DNA from: Bacteroides sp. Marseille-P3684
GTDB lineage: Bacteria; Bacteroidota; Bacteroidia; Bacteroidales; Bacteroidaceae
Length of the DNA stretch: 64,000 bases
Assembly (NCBI RefSeq): GCF_900291465.1
Contig: NZ_LT985808.1
Span: forward strand, 199,953-263,952
Reading direction: 5' to 3'
Under the pieces are notes generated by a model. It had not been told where the DNA came from and ran no database searches. It saw nothing but the letters and a program-made list of their open reading frames with translations. Positions 17,558 to 27,066 of the stretch are shown piece by piece; within the stretch, counting starts at the first letter, position 1, and every line of letters starts with the position of its first letter. The position numbers and the translations under genes are program-made.

Positions 17558-18616
17558 TTAAATATTAAGATATTGAATAATGATATTATAAACTTGTTTA
17601 GCACTTATCGTAAAAGAAAAGCGTTTTGCATTTTCAAATCCTTTCTTTTCTAAACCATTAGGATTATTTAAAATTTCACTCATACAATTGGCTATATTTT
17701 GAGAATTGTATGGGTCGCAAAACATTCCACTATTTCCTATAATTTCATGAAGTGGAGGAATACTGCTGACTAAAATAGGACATCCACAGGCCTGGGCTTC
17801 AAGAGGAGGAATTCCAAAGCCTTCATAAATACTAGTAAAAACAAAAGCTAAGGCATTACTATAATACTTCACGAGTTGCTCATCGGATACTCGTCCAAGA
17901 AACTTTATTCTAGGATTGCTTTTATATTTCGATATATCAATATTTTTAAAGCTCCCATTACTTAAGTCTCCTATTATGTATAGAGAGATATCTGAACGCT
18001 TCTTCTCAAAGATATCGAATGCTTTTAGAATCGAAATAAAGTTTTTTCTATAGTTAAGGGATGAAACAGCCAGAAGATATTTTTCTTTTTTCAAATTAGT
18101 ATCTTCTTCTATATGAAAATTATTGGCCACAGCAGGATATACTACTTTAATTTTCCGTTCTTCTGTTCCATAATATTTTATGATTTCATCTTTTGAGAAT
18201 TGGCTGACAGTTATAATCTTCAAAGCGGATTTTATTATTCTAGGAATCATGAATTTATAACAATACAGAAATGCCTTGCTAAAAGTTTGAGGATAGGCTT
18301 TAAAGGCGACATCATGAATTGTTATTATTTTGTTCTTGTAGTACAGAGGAGCAGTATTACATAGACAGAGTAATAAAGGGCTGCCGTTTTTATTCAAGAA
18401 ATTTGGTAAATCCCATTGTTCCCATACATGCCCTTTATGTACTCCGATTACCTTAGCGTCTAACCTTTGTGCATATTCTATTTGGATTATATTGGACGGT
18501 GTGAGAAACACCACCTCATCACCCAACAATTCTTTTAATCTCAACGAGATTTCTAAAGCAAACCTTTGCACACCAGTTATCTCCTGGGTCAGAAATCTTG
18601 CGTTTATTGCTATCAT
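17558..18616 (-). CDS. Glycosyltransferase family 4
   Basis: A 352-residue GT-B glycosyltransferase, markedly AT-rich compared with the rml and arg genes. The N-terminal NARFLTQEITGVQRFALEI is common in GT4 mannosyl- and related transferases; the C-terminal half has FLGRVSDEQLVKYYSNALAFVFTS and the EX7E motif YEGFGIPPLEAQACGCPI. A second, similar enzyme lies at 19435-20562, so the two may add sugars one after the other. Donor sugar unknown; GDP-heptose is an obvious candidate because the heptose module follows directly. Confidence 0.88.
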   Translation of the reverse strand: MIAINARFLTQEITGVQRFALEISLRLKELLGDEVVFLTPSNIIQIEYAQRLDAKVIGVHKGHVWEQWDLPNFLNKNGSPLLLCLCNTAPLYYKNKIITIHDVAFKAYPQTFSKAFLYCYKFMIPRIIKSALKIITVSQFSKDEIIKYYGTEERKIKVVYPAVANNFHIEEDTNLKKEKYLLAVSSLNYRKNFISILKAFDIFEKKRSDISLYIIGDLSNGSFKNIDISKYKSNPRIKFLGRVSDEQLVKYYSNALAFVFTSIYEGFGIPPLEAQACGCPILVSSIPPLHEIIGNSGMFCDPYNSQNIANCMSEILNNPNGLEKKGFENAKRFSFTISAKQVYNIIIQYLNI

Positions 18617-18689
18617 TTTTCGTATACATTTATGTGATTAATAGTTTCGATTCTTGTGGGTAGTTATTTAAAGGCCTTGCCGTAGTCTA

Positions 18690-19070
18690 ATGTAATGTAT
18701 CTCAATGGCTGGCTAATATAAAGTTCTTGATTGATATTAGATTTAGATAGTCAAATGTTAGTATCTATTGCAATGGTATTACCAATTTTTACACTAGACA
18801 ATACCACGCAGCAGGCTAGTATATAACAATTATGACCTATACTCAAATCACTATCGACTTTGACCTTTAATCGCCCGATTTGCTAAAATAAAATCCGTGT
18901 GTCCATATTTGCGAATCGCTTTCAGACAGCATACTATTCTCTCCTATTGTTATGTTTCCAGTCTTATCAAACAGGTGCTTTAAGCCATCTTTGCGCGATA
19001 TACCTACCAAGTATGGGTTTGCAATATTTATCTTCTATAGATTGGATAGAGGTAGTCTTGTTCTAAAGGT
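18690..19070 (-). pseudogene. Left-handed beta-helix (hexapeptide) acyltransferase remnant
   Basis: The 818-bp gap between the two GT4 genes is not empty. Minus-strand translation around 18880-19000 gives GLKHLFDKTGNITIGENSML and SDSQIWTHGFYF; after a frameshift near 18870 another frame gives KVKVDSDLSIGHNCYI and SSVKIGNTIAI. The repeated I-G-x-N/x-x pattern is that of hexapeptide-repeat O-acetyltransferases. Several stops and at least one frameshift show it is dead. Nothing else is recognisable in the rest of the gap (18617-18690 and 19070-19434). Confidence 0.6.
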
Positions 19071-19434
19071 GATTTGCAGCTTTTCCGCCATGCATAGCAT
19101 AAGCCAAGCCACTCATTTGTAAAATTAAACAATCAATCTGTGAGTTCATTCCTATGATGAGTTTGTCAACAATGATGATATTAAAGTGCCTATGCCCTTA
19201 ATATAATAAATTTAATTGCGTTGTATTAAAAAATCCTTCACAACATTTCTTTATTTGCAATATAGAGGACAGCCCCTCTTTTTATACTTTTACTATCCTA
19301 TTCTAATTGTATATAGGAATTGAACAATCGCAAACATTTAATTTTTCAGACATTCGAGCATACTTTTTAAAATCATCGAACAAAAAATCTATATTCAGCA
19401 TGAGCCTGCGTCAAGATAGTCTTCGTTTTATCAA

Positions 19435-20562
19435 TTACTTACTCTTTTCTTCTATGTAATGCCTAACCCTTTCTATTATATCTTGCCAGTTGTATTCGGA
19501 AATATCAGGATTTTTCATTGCTTCTATTTTTTTCATGTCTTCAAGTAAACCACATATTTGATTAACCCAATTCTTTTTATCCCAACCTTTAATCGTTAAG
19601 CCTCTTTTTTCAACGACCTCAATCATCGCTGAATTATGTGGACTAACAACTGGGCATCCACAAGCCATCGCCTCCAATTGCGGCATTCCAAAGCCTTCAT
19701 TTAAAGCAGTTGAAATATATAGATTTGCTAAATTATATAGAACAATTAGTTCTTCAGACCCAATGTATTGAGTAAAACAAACTGCTTCTCTAGGATAGTC
19801 TGATGCATTTATAATAGAAGAAAGATTAGAACTCTGCCAGCCCTTAGCACCAACTATCAGTAATTTATAACCGGTCCTTTTATATATTTCAGGTATAATA
19901 TGCAATAAAAAAGATAAATTTTTTCTAGGTTCAATAGTACCGACAAACAAAATAAAACCTTTTTCAATTGCATATTTTTTATATATTTCATTCTTTTGTT
20001 TTATTGATACCTGTATTTTTCGAAATTTCGTGCTACAGGAGTCTCCGATGACAACATCTTGTTGCTTCCTATTTGGATAATACAAATTTAACTTGCTATG
20101 TGTATAATTTGAATTACACCAAATTAGATCTGCTTTTTTAATGGAATAATTCACGAATGGTAATGCAAACCATCTGTTTTTCCACAACATTGTACTCTTA
20201 TACTCCTTATTAACAACATCATGGACAGTTATCATTTTTTTTGTTTTCCCTATAGGCAATAATGGGACTTCTGACATAGGAGACCAAACAATATCAGGTC
20301 TTAATTTTCTTATAATCTTCGGTAGATAGAAATGATACCATATAAGGTTTGGAACTTTTATTTTCCTAAGAACAGGATCTATAATTATATCCAATTTATC
20401 TACAGGTAGTCCTGTAATGCTTTCATGAAAAGAAGTTGGACTTACCAATATCAAATGTAATTCTGGTGCATAACTACAGATAGCTCTAATTGCGTCTATT
20501 GCATATGTTGCAATTCCTGTAGCTCGCTTAGTAAATGCTCGACAATCAACAACAATATTCAT
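19435..20562 (-). CDS. Glycosyltransferase family 4
   Basis: A 375-residue GT-B enzyme related to the one at 17558. MNIVVDCRAFTKRATGIATY opens the acceptor domain, DIVWSPMSEVPLLP and MITVHDVVNKEYKSTM follow, and the donor domain has FVGTIEPRKNLSFLL and the EX7E motif NEGFGMPQLEAMACGCPVV. It ends 3 bp from the GT2 gene, so they are co-translated. Very AT-rich. Donor and acceptor unknown. Confidence 0.9.
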   Translation of the reverse strand: MNIVVDCRAFTKRATGIATYAIDAIRAICSYAPELHLILVSPTSFHESITGLPVDKLDIIIDPVLRKIKVPNLIWYHFYLPKIIRKLRPDIVWSPMSEVPLLPIGKTKKMITVHDVVNKEYKSTMLWKNRWFALPFVNYSIKKADLIWCNSNYTHSKLNLYYPNRKQQDVVIGDSCSTKFRKIQVSIKQKNEIYKKYAIEKGFILFVGTIEPRKNLSFLLHIIPEIYKRTGYKLLIVGAKGWQSSNLSSIINASDYPREAVCFTQYIGSEELIVLYNLANLYISTALNEGFGMPQLEAMACGCPVVSPHNSAMIEVVEKRGLTIKGWDKKNWVNQICGLLEDMKKIEAMKNPDISEYNWQDIIERVRHYIEEKSK

Positions 20563-20565
20563 ATA

Positions 20566-21576
20566 TCAAAATAGAATAGAAAGTTTAAAACCAAAATATC
20601 TCCATAAGAAAACAAACGGTATTTTTTTATAAGTGAATTTTAGAACTTTTTTATTCAGATCAGTATCCATTCGTACTAAAGAATCGATTTCATTTACCAT
20701 ATTTATTTGCTCTTTTGAGCTCTTAGTAAGATATACCAAATAAACACAGTAAATATTGAATAAAGAATTGGATATAAAGTTTATCGTTGATATACGTTTG
20801 TTATTTTTAGGGTAACTACCTGATATAAAATCATCAAGCATTCTTTTTCCTACTTTATAAAAACTGTCAAAATTTCTTCTCACACTATCTTTTGACACTG
20901 TTTGTCCTTCCCGTCCTATAAAATATTGATATAAATTAATGTCATAAAAGCTAATCGAATGCGATTTTACATATGGATAATAACAGTACTCAGCGTCAGT
21001 ATAGCTGATTCCTTCTTGAAGTTTCAGATTACAGTCACGAAGTAATTCTGTTCTAAATGTCATCGCATGCATTCTCAGCATTAATGCATTTTGTGTACTC
21101 GCAAAATTTAAATCATCAGCCAAATATTTCTTACCATATTGAAGGTTTTGCATTTTAATATTATGCAAACCTTTCCCTTGTATTGTATAATTTGTGATCA
21201 ATACATCAAGCTCATCACTCAAATTTACGATTGTATTAATAAATAATGATAGTTGATTTGTATCAAACCAGTCATCCGCATCAAGAATTCTAAAATACCT
21301 TCCTTTAGCAATAGTTAGTCCTTTATTTATGCAAGATCCATAATTTCCATTAGGTTTATCTACGACCTCAAATACATTTGGATATCTATTTACATATCTT
21401 AATGCTATATCTAATGACTTATCTTTGCTTCCATCATTTATAATTATAACCTGAAGTGCATTAAATAAATCATTATCTGAAATAATTAATGAGGCTAGAC
21501 ACCTGTCTAAATATAACTCCATATTATAGACCGGGACAATAATAGTTAACACTTTTTCGATTCTATGATTTTCCAT
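20566..21576 (-). CDS. Glycosyltransferase family 2
   Basis: A 336-residue GT-A enzyme. LTIIVPVYNMELYLDRCLASL opens the fold, INDGSKDKSLDIA and GNYGSCINKGLTIAKGRYFRILDADDW give the nucleotide-binding and metal-binding DAD motif (near residue 99). The C-terminal 130 residues are helical and carry an amphipathic end (FVFLWRYFGFKLSILF) that may sit on the membrane. It overlaps wzy by 14 bp. Confidence 0.9.
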   Translation of the reverse strand: MENHRIEKVLTIIVPVYNMELYLDRCLASLIISDNDLFNALQVIIINDGSKDKSLDIALRYVNRYPNVFEVVDKPNGNYGSCINKGLTIAKGRYFRILDADDWFDTNQLSLFINTIVNLSDELDVLITNYTIQGKGLHNIKMQNLQYGKKYLADDLNFASTQNALMLRMHAMTFRTELLRDCNLKLQEGISYTDAEYCYYPYVKSHSISFYDINLYQYFIGREGQTVSKDSVRRNFDSFYKVGKRMLDDFISGSYPKNNKRISTINFISNSLFNIYCVYLVYLTKSSKEQINMVNEIDSLVRMDTDLNKKVLKFTYKKIPFVFLWRYFGFKLSILF

Positions 21577-22861
21577 ATCTCAATACATATTTTTTAAGAA
21601 ACCAAACCATTATCAATAAATAAATTACACTCCTTAACCAACCTAGTCTCATTATTGATTCAGTAAATTTACTTGAAAAGAATGCCATAAAAATACTCAT
21701 AGCCATTGATGTGTATATTAACAAATTTACATTAAGAATAAATGGTGATTTTATGACATCTTCTGATTTCTTATAAAAGAACATCGAGATCAAAGCCAAG
21801 ATAAAATTCATAACGAAAATACCCAGCATTCCCCAATCCTCATAAAAAGGCCTATATTGAGTATAAACATTTCCTAAGCTATTATTACCAACATACTGAA
21901 ATTCACCAGGCTGTATACTAAAATTAGGATCAACGTCCTTGTAAAAGGAATAAAAAGTATGTTCACCCCACCTCTGAGAATAAGAAATGTTGGATGCGTG
22001 CATAAAAATATCAAAGTTTTTAATTTCTGCTCCACAATATTCTGCTAATAAATCTGAGTTCGTTCTATTCTCTACATCTCTCCCTATCAATAGACTTAAT
22101 CCTCTGAATGAAAAAGCCAAGATGAAGAGTATCAATAATAGGCGTACATATACTTTTCTTGATATTTGATAATTACCTTTTAATGCGTAATAATCAAATA
22201 AGAAGAAAATACCAAACTGCATAAACATATTGAGTATCGGCGCTTTAGAGCCACTCAGCATACCATCTATAAATATTACAGAAATATGTATTAGGAGAAT
22301 CTTTTTTATTTGTTGCAAACCCTTAGTTTGATAACTGAACATCAAAGCAAGCAACCATATTGTAAAATTGGATACAACGGTTGTGTAACTACCAAATTGT
22401 CGAACAAACGAAGGTAAATTGAAGTCATTTGTTCCATTCCATTCATCCATTCTTCGCGCTATTATAAGTTCAGAAAAGCTCAAAGAACCAAATGCTTGCT
22501 TTAAATAATATATTTTTAAAAGAATCCCCAAAAAGCCAATTGCGATGGACAACAATATGAAGATCCTTATTTTTTGTATGGGGAATTTTATCTCTTCATT
22601 TATTCTTTTATGCTTCACAGGTTTATTTGGTCGACAGAGTATCATGCAACAAAATGTAAAAAAAAGAGTTCCACCTCCAAGAATTACTACAGATATGGGA
22701 AGCATTTTGTCCATTCTCCATTCTGTATAATACGATGTAGCCATTAAAGAGGCAGCTAACATACCAGCCCCCATAAGTATTGGTGGGGACGCTAGATTCT
22801 TAAAATATTTATATGCTATCCACAAATTAATAGATAGTAATATGTCTAATAAAAATAACAT
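21563..22861 (-). CDS. wzy: Oligosaccharide repeat-unit polymerase (Wzy-like)
   Basis: A 432-residue integral membrane protein with about 11 or 12 hydrophobic helices and one large periplasmic loop (about residues 275-340, with QRWGEHTFYSFYKDVDP). This topology and the position among transferases, flippase and export genes point to the polymerase that joins undecaprenyl-linked repeat units in the periplasm. Wzy proteins diverge strongly, so the call rests on topology and context. No motif for a flippase or O-antigen ligase is seen. Confidence 0.78.
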   Translation of the reverse strand: MLFLLDILLSINLWIAYKYFKNLASPPILMGAGMLAASLMATSYYTEWRMDKMLPISVVILGGGTLFFTFCCMILCRPNKPVKHKRINEEIKFPIQKIRIFILLSIAIGFLGILLKIYYLKQAFGSLSFSELIIARRMDEWNGTNDFNLPSFVRQFGSYTTVVSNFTIWLLALMFSYQTKGLQQIKKILLIHISVIFIDGMLSGSKAPILNMFMQFGIFFLFDYYALKGNYQISRKVYVRLLLILFILAFSFRGLSLLIGRDVENRTNSDLLAEYCGAEIKNFDIFMHASNISYSQRWGEHTFYSFYKDVDPNFSIQPGEFQYVGNNSLGNVYTQYRPFYEDWGMLGIFVMNFILALISMFFYKKSEDVIKSPFILNVNLLIYTSMAMSIFMAFFSSKFTESIMRLGWLRSVIYLLIMVWFLKKYVLRYGKS

Positions 22862-22894
22862 TTAGATAATTGTTATAAGGAACACACCTTTGAA

Positions 22895-24031
22895 TTATAT
22901 ATTAGCCATCGTTTGCATTACTTTTTCTATGATAGGTGCCATATCATAATACTTATATTCAGCTAATCGTCCTCCGAAGATTACATTCTCCTCTACATCG
23001 GCAAGAGCTTTATATTTGGCATAAAGGGTATTGTTCATTTCATCATTTACTGGATAATAAGGCTCCATGCCATCGCACCATTCTGTAGAATATTCCTTAG
23101 AAATTACAGTCTTTGGATTATCATAAACAGCCTGCCCGAACATCTCAAAATGCTTGTGTTCGATTATACGAGTATAGGGGACTTCAAGTTCAGTATAATT
23201 TACCACTGCATTACCTTGATAATTAGAAGATTCAATGATCTCCTGTTCAAAGCGCACGGTACGATAATTCAATTTGCCGAAACAATAGCCATAAAACTCA
23301 TCAATCTTACCTGTAAATACTATTTTATCAGCAAGACTTTCCCAATAAGCTCTATTCACGAAAAAGTCTACATTTGTCTTCGTCTCAACACCGTCAAGTA
23401 GTCCGATAATCAATCGGTTGTAACCACCTATTGGAATACCCTGATATTTATCATTAAAATAGTTGTTGTCAAACACGAAGCGTACAGGCAGACGCTTAAT
23501 AATAAATGCTGGCAGTTCTGTACATTTGCGCCCCCATTGCTTCTCGGTGTAGCCTTTTATCAAGCGTTCATATATATCCTTTCCGATAAGTACTTGAGCT
23601 TGTTCTTCGAGATTGCGTGGTTCTGTAACACCATCTGCTTTCATTCTAGAAATAGCTTCGGCTTTTTGCTCTTCTATCTTAGCCTGGGCTTCTTCAGGAG
23701 TTATGACTCCCCACATCTGGTAAAATGTATTCATGTTAAAAGGTAAGTTGTAGAGCATACCTTTATAATTTGCAACTGGTGAATTAGTATAACGATTAAA
23801 CTCAACAATTGAATTGACCAAATTCCACACCTCTCTGTTTGAGGTATGAAATATGTGCGCACCATATTTATGAACATTTATGCCCTCAACATTCTCACAA
23901 TAGATATTACCACCTAGATACGGTCGCTTATCTATGACGAGGCACTTCTTGCCCTGCTTTCTTGCAAAATATGCAAATGTGGCTCCAAATAATCCAGATC
24001 CCACTATAAGATAATCGTATTTTTTCTCCAT
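22895..24031 (-). CDS. glf: UDP-galactopyranose mutase
   Basis: A 378-residue FAD enzyme that converts UDP-galactopyranose to UDP-galactofuranose. The start used is ATG 24031 (MEKKYDYLIVGSG), as in known Glf proteins; an upstream ATG at 24061 would overlap the preceding gene. The FAD motif GSGLFGA is at residues 11-17, VIDKRPYLGGNIY follows, and HKYGAHIFHTSNREVW carries the conserved flavin-contact residues. It implies Galf in the polymer and a Galf transferase among the unassigned glycosyltransferases. Confidence 0.96.
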   Translation of the reverse strand: MEKKYDYLIVGSGLFGATFAYFARKQGKKCLVIDKRPYLGGNIYCENVEGINVHKYGAHIFHTSNREVWNLVNSIVEFNRYTNSPVANYKGMLYNLPFNMNTFYQMWGVITPEEAQAKIEEQKAEAISRMKADGVTEPRNLEEQAQVLIGKDIYERLIKGYTEKQWGRKCTELPAFIIKRLPVRFVFDNNYFNDKYQGIPIGGYNRLIIGLLDGVETKTNVDFFVNRAYWESLADKIVFTGKIDEFYGYCFGKLNYRTVRFEQEIIESSNYQGNAVVNYTELEVPYTRIIEHKHFEMFGQAVYDNPKTVISKEYSTEWCDGMEPYYPVNDEMNNTLYAKYKALADVEENVIFGGRLAEYKYYDMAPIIEKVMQTMANI

Positions 24032-24033
24032 AG

Positions 24034-25308
24034 TCAATTCTCTATTTCGTATTTTAAGCAATCAATAGAATCCATTATTTCACTCTCAATCAAAGGATTA
24101 ATACGTTTATAATCTATGTGCCGTTGCCAATCAGTATCACCACTACCTTTGTAATTTTTGTAGAGAATACCGTAACGCAAAAGGATGTCATACATACGGG
24201 TATTCTGCGATCCTATTTCCGTATCGGCATTCTTCATCGCATGAACAAACTCCTTTTGAAATTTCAGCGCAAATACTGTTGCATGAAACGAATCCATACA
24301 AACGTAAGAGGCATGGCGTAACAAGTACACCCACTCATAAGGACCGGCATCCTGGTAAGTAATTCCATCACCATAAACTCTTGTTCTATTGTAGCATTCA
24401 AGAGTGATAACCTTATCAATACCGGTGAACCGCTTCACATCCTGTACCATCTGTTCATAAACATCTGCCCTCTTGTCGCCAACGAAATAACAGAAGATGT
24501 ATTTGTCGGGGACTTGGAACTCTATCTCAGCCTTGTTTCCAAATTCCTCCCACTCCTTAGCCGAGAGTAAATAAGTGGGATCAACCACCAACTTAATATC
24601 ATCACGATGAAGCAACTTACGTATCAGCTCTACAGACCGCTTTTCTCTCACAGCTATGTGAGAGAACTTACTTAGGGCATTCCTCATCCTATCTCTCACC
24701 ATCGGATGGATTTCCGGCTGTGACATACTTGACGAATAGGCTACACACTTCGTGCCATCTGTTACAAATTCAAGGAACATCATCGGGTTATAACCTCCAC
24801 AGAATGGATTCCATATTTGGTCGCTGCCCGTGATAAAAAGGTCAGCCTCTGCCACAACCTTCTTATAGTCTGCATGAGTGAAAAGACGACGCATATTGAA
24901 GTTGCCATCACAAAAAGTAAACTTATAAACTTTCTGCTTCTGCAGATTGCCGTAATACCATTTCTTCACAAAGTATTCATATCCCGGACATTTACTCAAG
25001 AAAGAAAGAATATAGCGGTTGGGTAACATGAGAATTACCGGCACATCACTGCCATTCTGCACATTCCGTATGATCATATTCTTTCTCTCTGCCAACCTAC
25101 TGATTTGCTCTCTAGACAAAAATAGCCTCATGATGCGCTTCAGCACGGCAAAAATGTAATGCCTGAAAGTCGGCGGCGGGGTCTCACGTCCGTTGTATAT
25201 GAACTCTACGTCATGCCCCATCTTACGTAACACATAATTGAGAGCGTAGCTCTGCAAACAGGTACCAAAGTTGGGATGTGGAGCAAAAGTTACCAGTTTT
25301 ATCTTCAT
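24034..25308 (-). CDS. Polysaccharide pyruvyl transferase family protein
   Basis: A 424-residue protein of the WcaK/CsaB-like superfamily that puts ketal-linked pyruvate, or a related group, on sugars using phosphoenolpyruvate. FAPHPNFGTCLQSYALNYVL is the family start, FITGSDQIWNPFCGGYNPMMFL the middle motif, and YVCMDSFHATVFALKF the C-terminal active-site region. It is followed 2 bp later by glf. Pyruvylation would add negative charge to the polymer. The substrate is unknown. Confidence 0.85.
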   Translation of the reverse strand: MKIKLVTFAPHPNFGTCLQSYALNYVLRKMGHDVEFIYNGRETPPPTFRHYIFAVLKRIMRLFLSREQISRLAERKNMIIRNVQNGSDVPVILMLPNRYILSFLSKCPGYEYFVKKWYYGNLQKQKVYKFTFCDGNFNMRRLFTHADYKKVVAEADLFITGSDQIWNPFCGGYNPMMFLEFVTDGTKCVAYSSSMSQPEIHPMVRDRMRNALSKFSHIAVREKRSVELIRKLLHRDDIKLVVDPTYLLSAKEWEEFGNKAEIEFQVPDKYIFCYFVGDKRADVYEQMVQDVKRFTGIDKVITLECYNRTRVYGDGITYQDAGPYEWVYLLRHASYVCMDSFHATVFALKFQKEFVHAMKNADTEIGSQNTRMYDILLRYGILYKNYKGSGDTDWQRHIDYKRINPLIESEIMDSIDCLKYEIEN

Positions 25309-25311
25309 ACT

Positions 25312-27066
25312 TTATTTTTTCAGAATTGACTTGATAAATCTCTTCCCTTTTTCGCCAACAATAGAGGTTACAGCTGTTTTCAGATTCTTTTTAAACACTA
25401 CAGCTTTATCCTTATCTATTGAGGTTATCAGCTGATAGGCTTCTTCTTCATCTTCCTCACCAGCTACAAAAACCTCAAAAATCATCGGTCTATCAAAATG
25501 CTTTTCTGACAATACATGTTTCTTATATTTCAGAAATTCCTCCTTTGTAGACGCTGAAAAATATTCATATCCGAGATCTTCTGCGTAATGTTTAACAAGT
25601 GACTTGGACTGCCTTCCGAAATGCCCAGATGCAGCCATATACAGTTTACCGTCTTTCCCTAAAGACGTTGCAGGAGAGAAGCTGTATCTCATCTCATTTC
25701 CCTGTCCATTATTTACAAGTATTATTCGCACATTATCACCTATATGTCTGTTCCCCAACACATTCATATCATAGAAAAAAGCTAAATCTCCAAGCATTGC
25801 GATATACAATCTATCGGGATTACATAAAGATGCGCCGATCATCGTACTCAGGCAACCGTCAATTCCAAAACCGCCTACATTGCAATTACCCTTTGTCTCG
25901 GAAACTTCAAAATAATTCATAGCCCGTAATGAGCTCCAAATGCCCATGTGGAAATTGCAACCTTTCGGAAGACCTCCCGCAACTTGCTGGGCAATCCAAA
26001 TAGTACTTAGTGGTAATTCCGGCAAAGCAGAAATGATATTTTTATATAACGAAATGCAAGCATCGTAATAAGAGTGATTTTCTGCACCAGGCTGTGAATA
26101 TTGTTCAAAAAAATAACGCTCAGGCATTTCAAATACCAAAGACAAACGTCCAAAAGTATCCCTTATCTCACCATCACAGTTAACACGCCAAACTTCCTTG
26201 CAATTAAACTTTCGTGAAGTTGCATCGCCTGAGACTTCTCCTATATGTATCAACAAGTCAATATTTGCTACATCAAATTCGGTAAACTGTTGACCAAGAC
26301 ACAAAGCAGACTGTACCTTGTAAGCACCATTATACCCGCTTGTGTGATCACAGAATACTACTGCGTCGTGAGTTGCACAAAAATCGTCAATCGCTTGCGT
26401 CTCCTTTTTACTAAAAAGTCTATGGGCACCAACAAAAACAGCTATTCTGCCAGCAGGTAATTCAGGAAGCATGTCAAATGCTGTATATCTTCTTATGATC
26501 TGTACTGGTGGAAGCTCCTTTACCATGAAGTTTCTGCTGTATCTTGTAAAAAGATTGATGTGTACGGGACCGCCACCATGTCGCTTACATTCCAATATAG
26601 CTTTGTTAACCTCAATGGTACAATAATGCTCATCTCTCTCATCCTTGACATAAACAGCCTCTACATTCAGTTTTGCTATATCATAAGGTATCCTCCGACG
26701 GTCTATGTTCTGTTCCAACAAATGTCCAATCCGATCTGTTCCCTGATGTGCAGTAATAACAATAATAGGCAATTTACGGTAATAAGCCTCTGTCAAAGCT
26801 GAATAGTAGTTTCGTGATGCTGTAGCACCTGTACAGGTGATGACCACGGGCTCTCCACTTTCCTCTGCCATGCCACATGCCATGTAAGCAGCAGATCGCT
26901 CATCAACGCATGAGAATACCTTAAAAAACGGGTCATGCTGAATGCTTCCAACAAAACACATATGGGTTGTGCCTGGGGAAGTAACAACATACCTTATATT
27001 ATTTGCCTTAAGGAGAGAGATTACGATTTGAGCGTTTCTCTCATCGGTGTAATATATATTATCCAT
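25312..27066 (-). CDS. Thiamine diphosphate-dependent enzyme, MenD/acetolactate-synthase-like
   Basis: A 584-residue ThDP enzyme with the usual three parts. The N-terminal Pyr domain has VVTSPGTTHMCFVG and the catalytic-Glu region VDERSAAYMACGMAEESG; the middle domain covers about 200-330; the C-terminal PP domain has the ThDP signature GDLAFFYDMN...VNNGQGNEM (about 440-470). MenD-like proteins are known in menaquinone synthesis, but this gene is inside a capsule operon and overlaps an SDR gene by 8 bp. I infer a role in building an unusual sugar or acid, for example adding a two-carbon or longer acyl unit to a ketosugar; the reaction is not known. Confidence 0.75.
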   Translation of the reverse strand: MDNIYYTDERNAQIVISLLKANNIRYVVTSPGTTHMCFVGSIQHDPFFKVFSCVDERSAAYMACGMAEESGEPVVITCTGATASRNYYSALTEAYYRKLPIIVITAHQGTDRIGHLLEQNIDRRRIPYDIAKLNVEAVYVKDERDEHYCTIEVNKAILECKRHGGGPVHINLFTRYSRNFMVKELPPVQIIRRYTAFDMLPELPAGRIAVFVGAHRLFSKKETQAIDDFCATHDAVVFCDHTSGYNGAYKVQSALCLGQQFTEFDVANIDLLIHIGEVSGDATSRKFNCKEVWRVNCDGEIRDTFGRLSLVFEMPERYFFEQYSQPGAENHSYYDACISLYKNIISALPELPLSTIWIAQQVAGGLPKGCNFHMGIWSSLRAMNYFEVSETKGNCNVGGFGIDGCLSTMIGASLCNPDRLYIAMLGDLAFFYDMNVLGNRHIGDNVRIILVNNGQGNEMRYSFSPATSLGKDGKLYMAASGHFGRQSKSLVKHYAEDLGYEYFSASTKEEFLKYKKHVLSEKHFDRPMIFEVFVAGEEDEEEAYQLITSIDKDKAVVFKKNLKTAVTSIVGEKGKRFIKSILKK

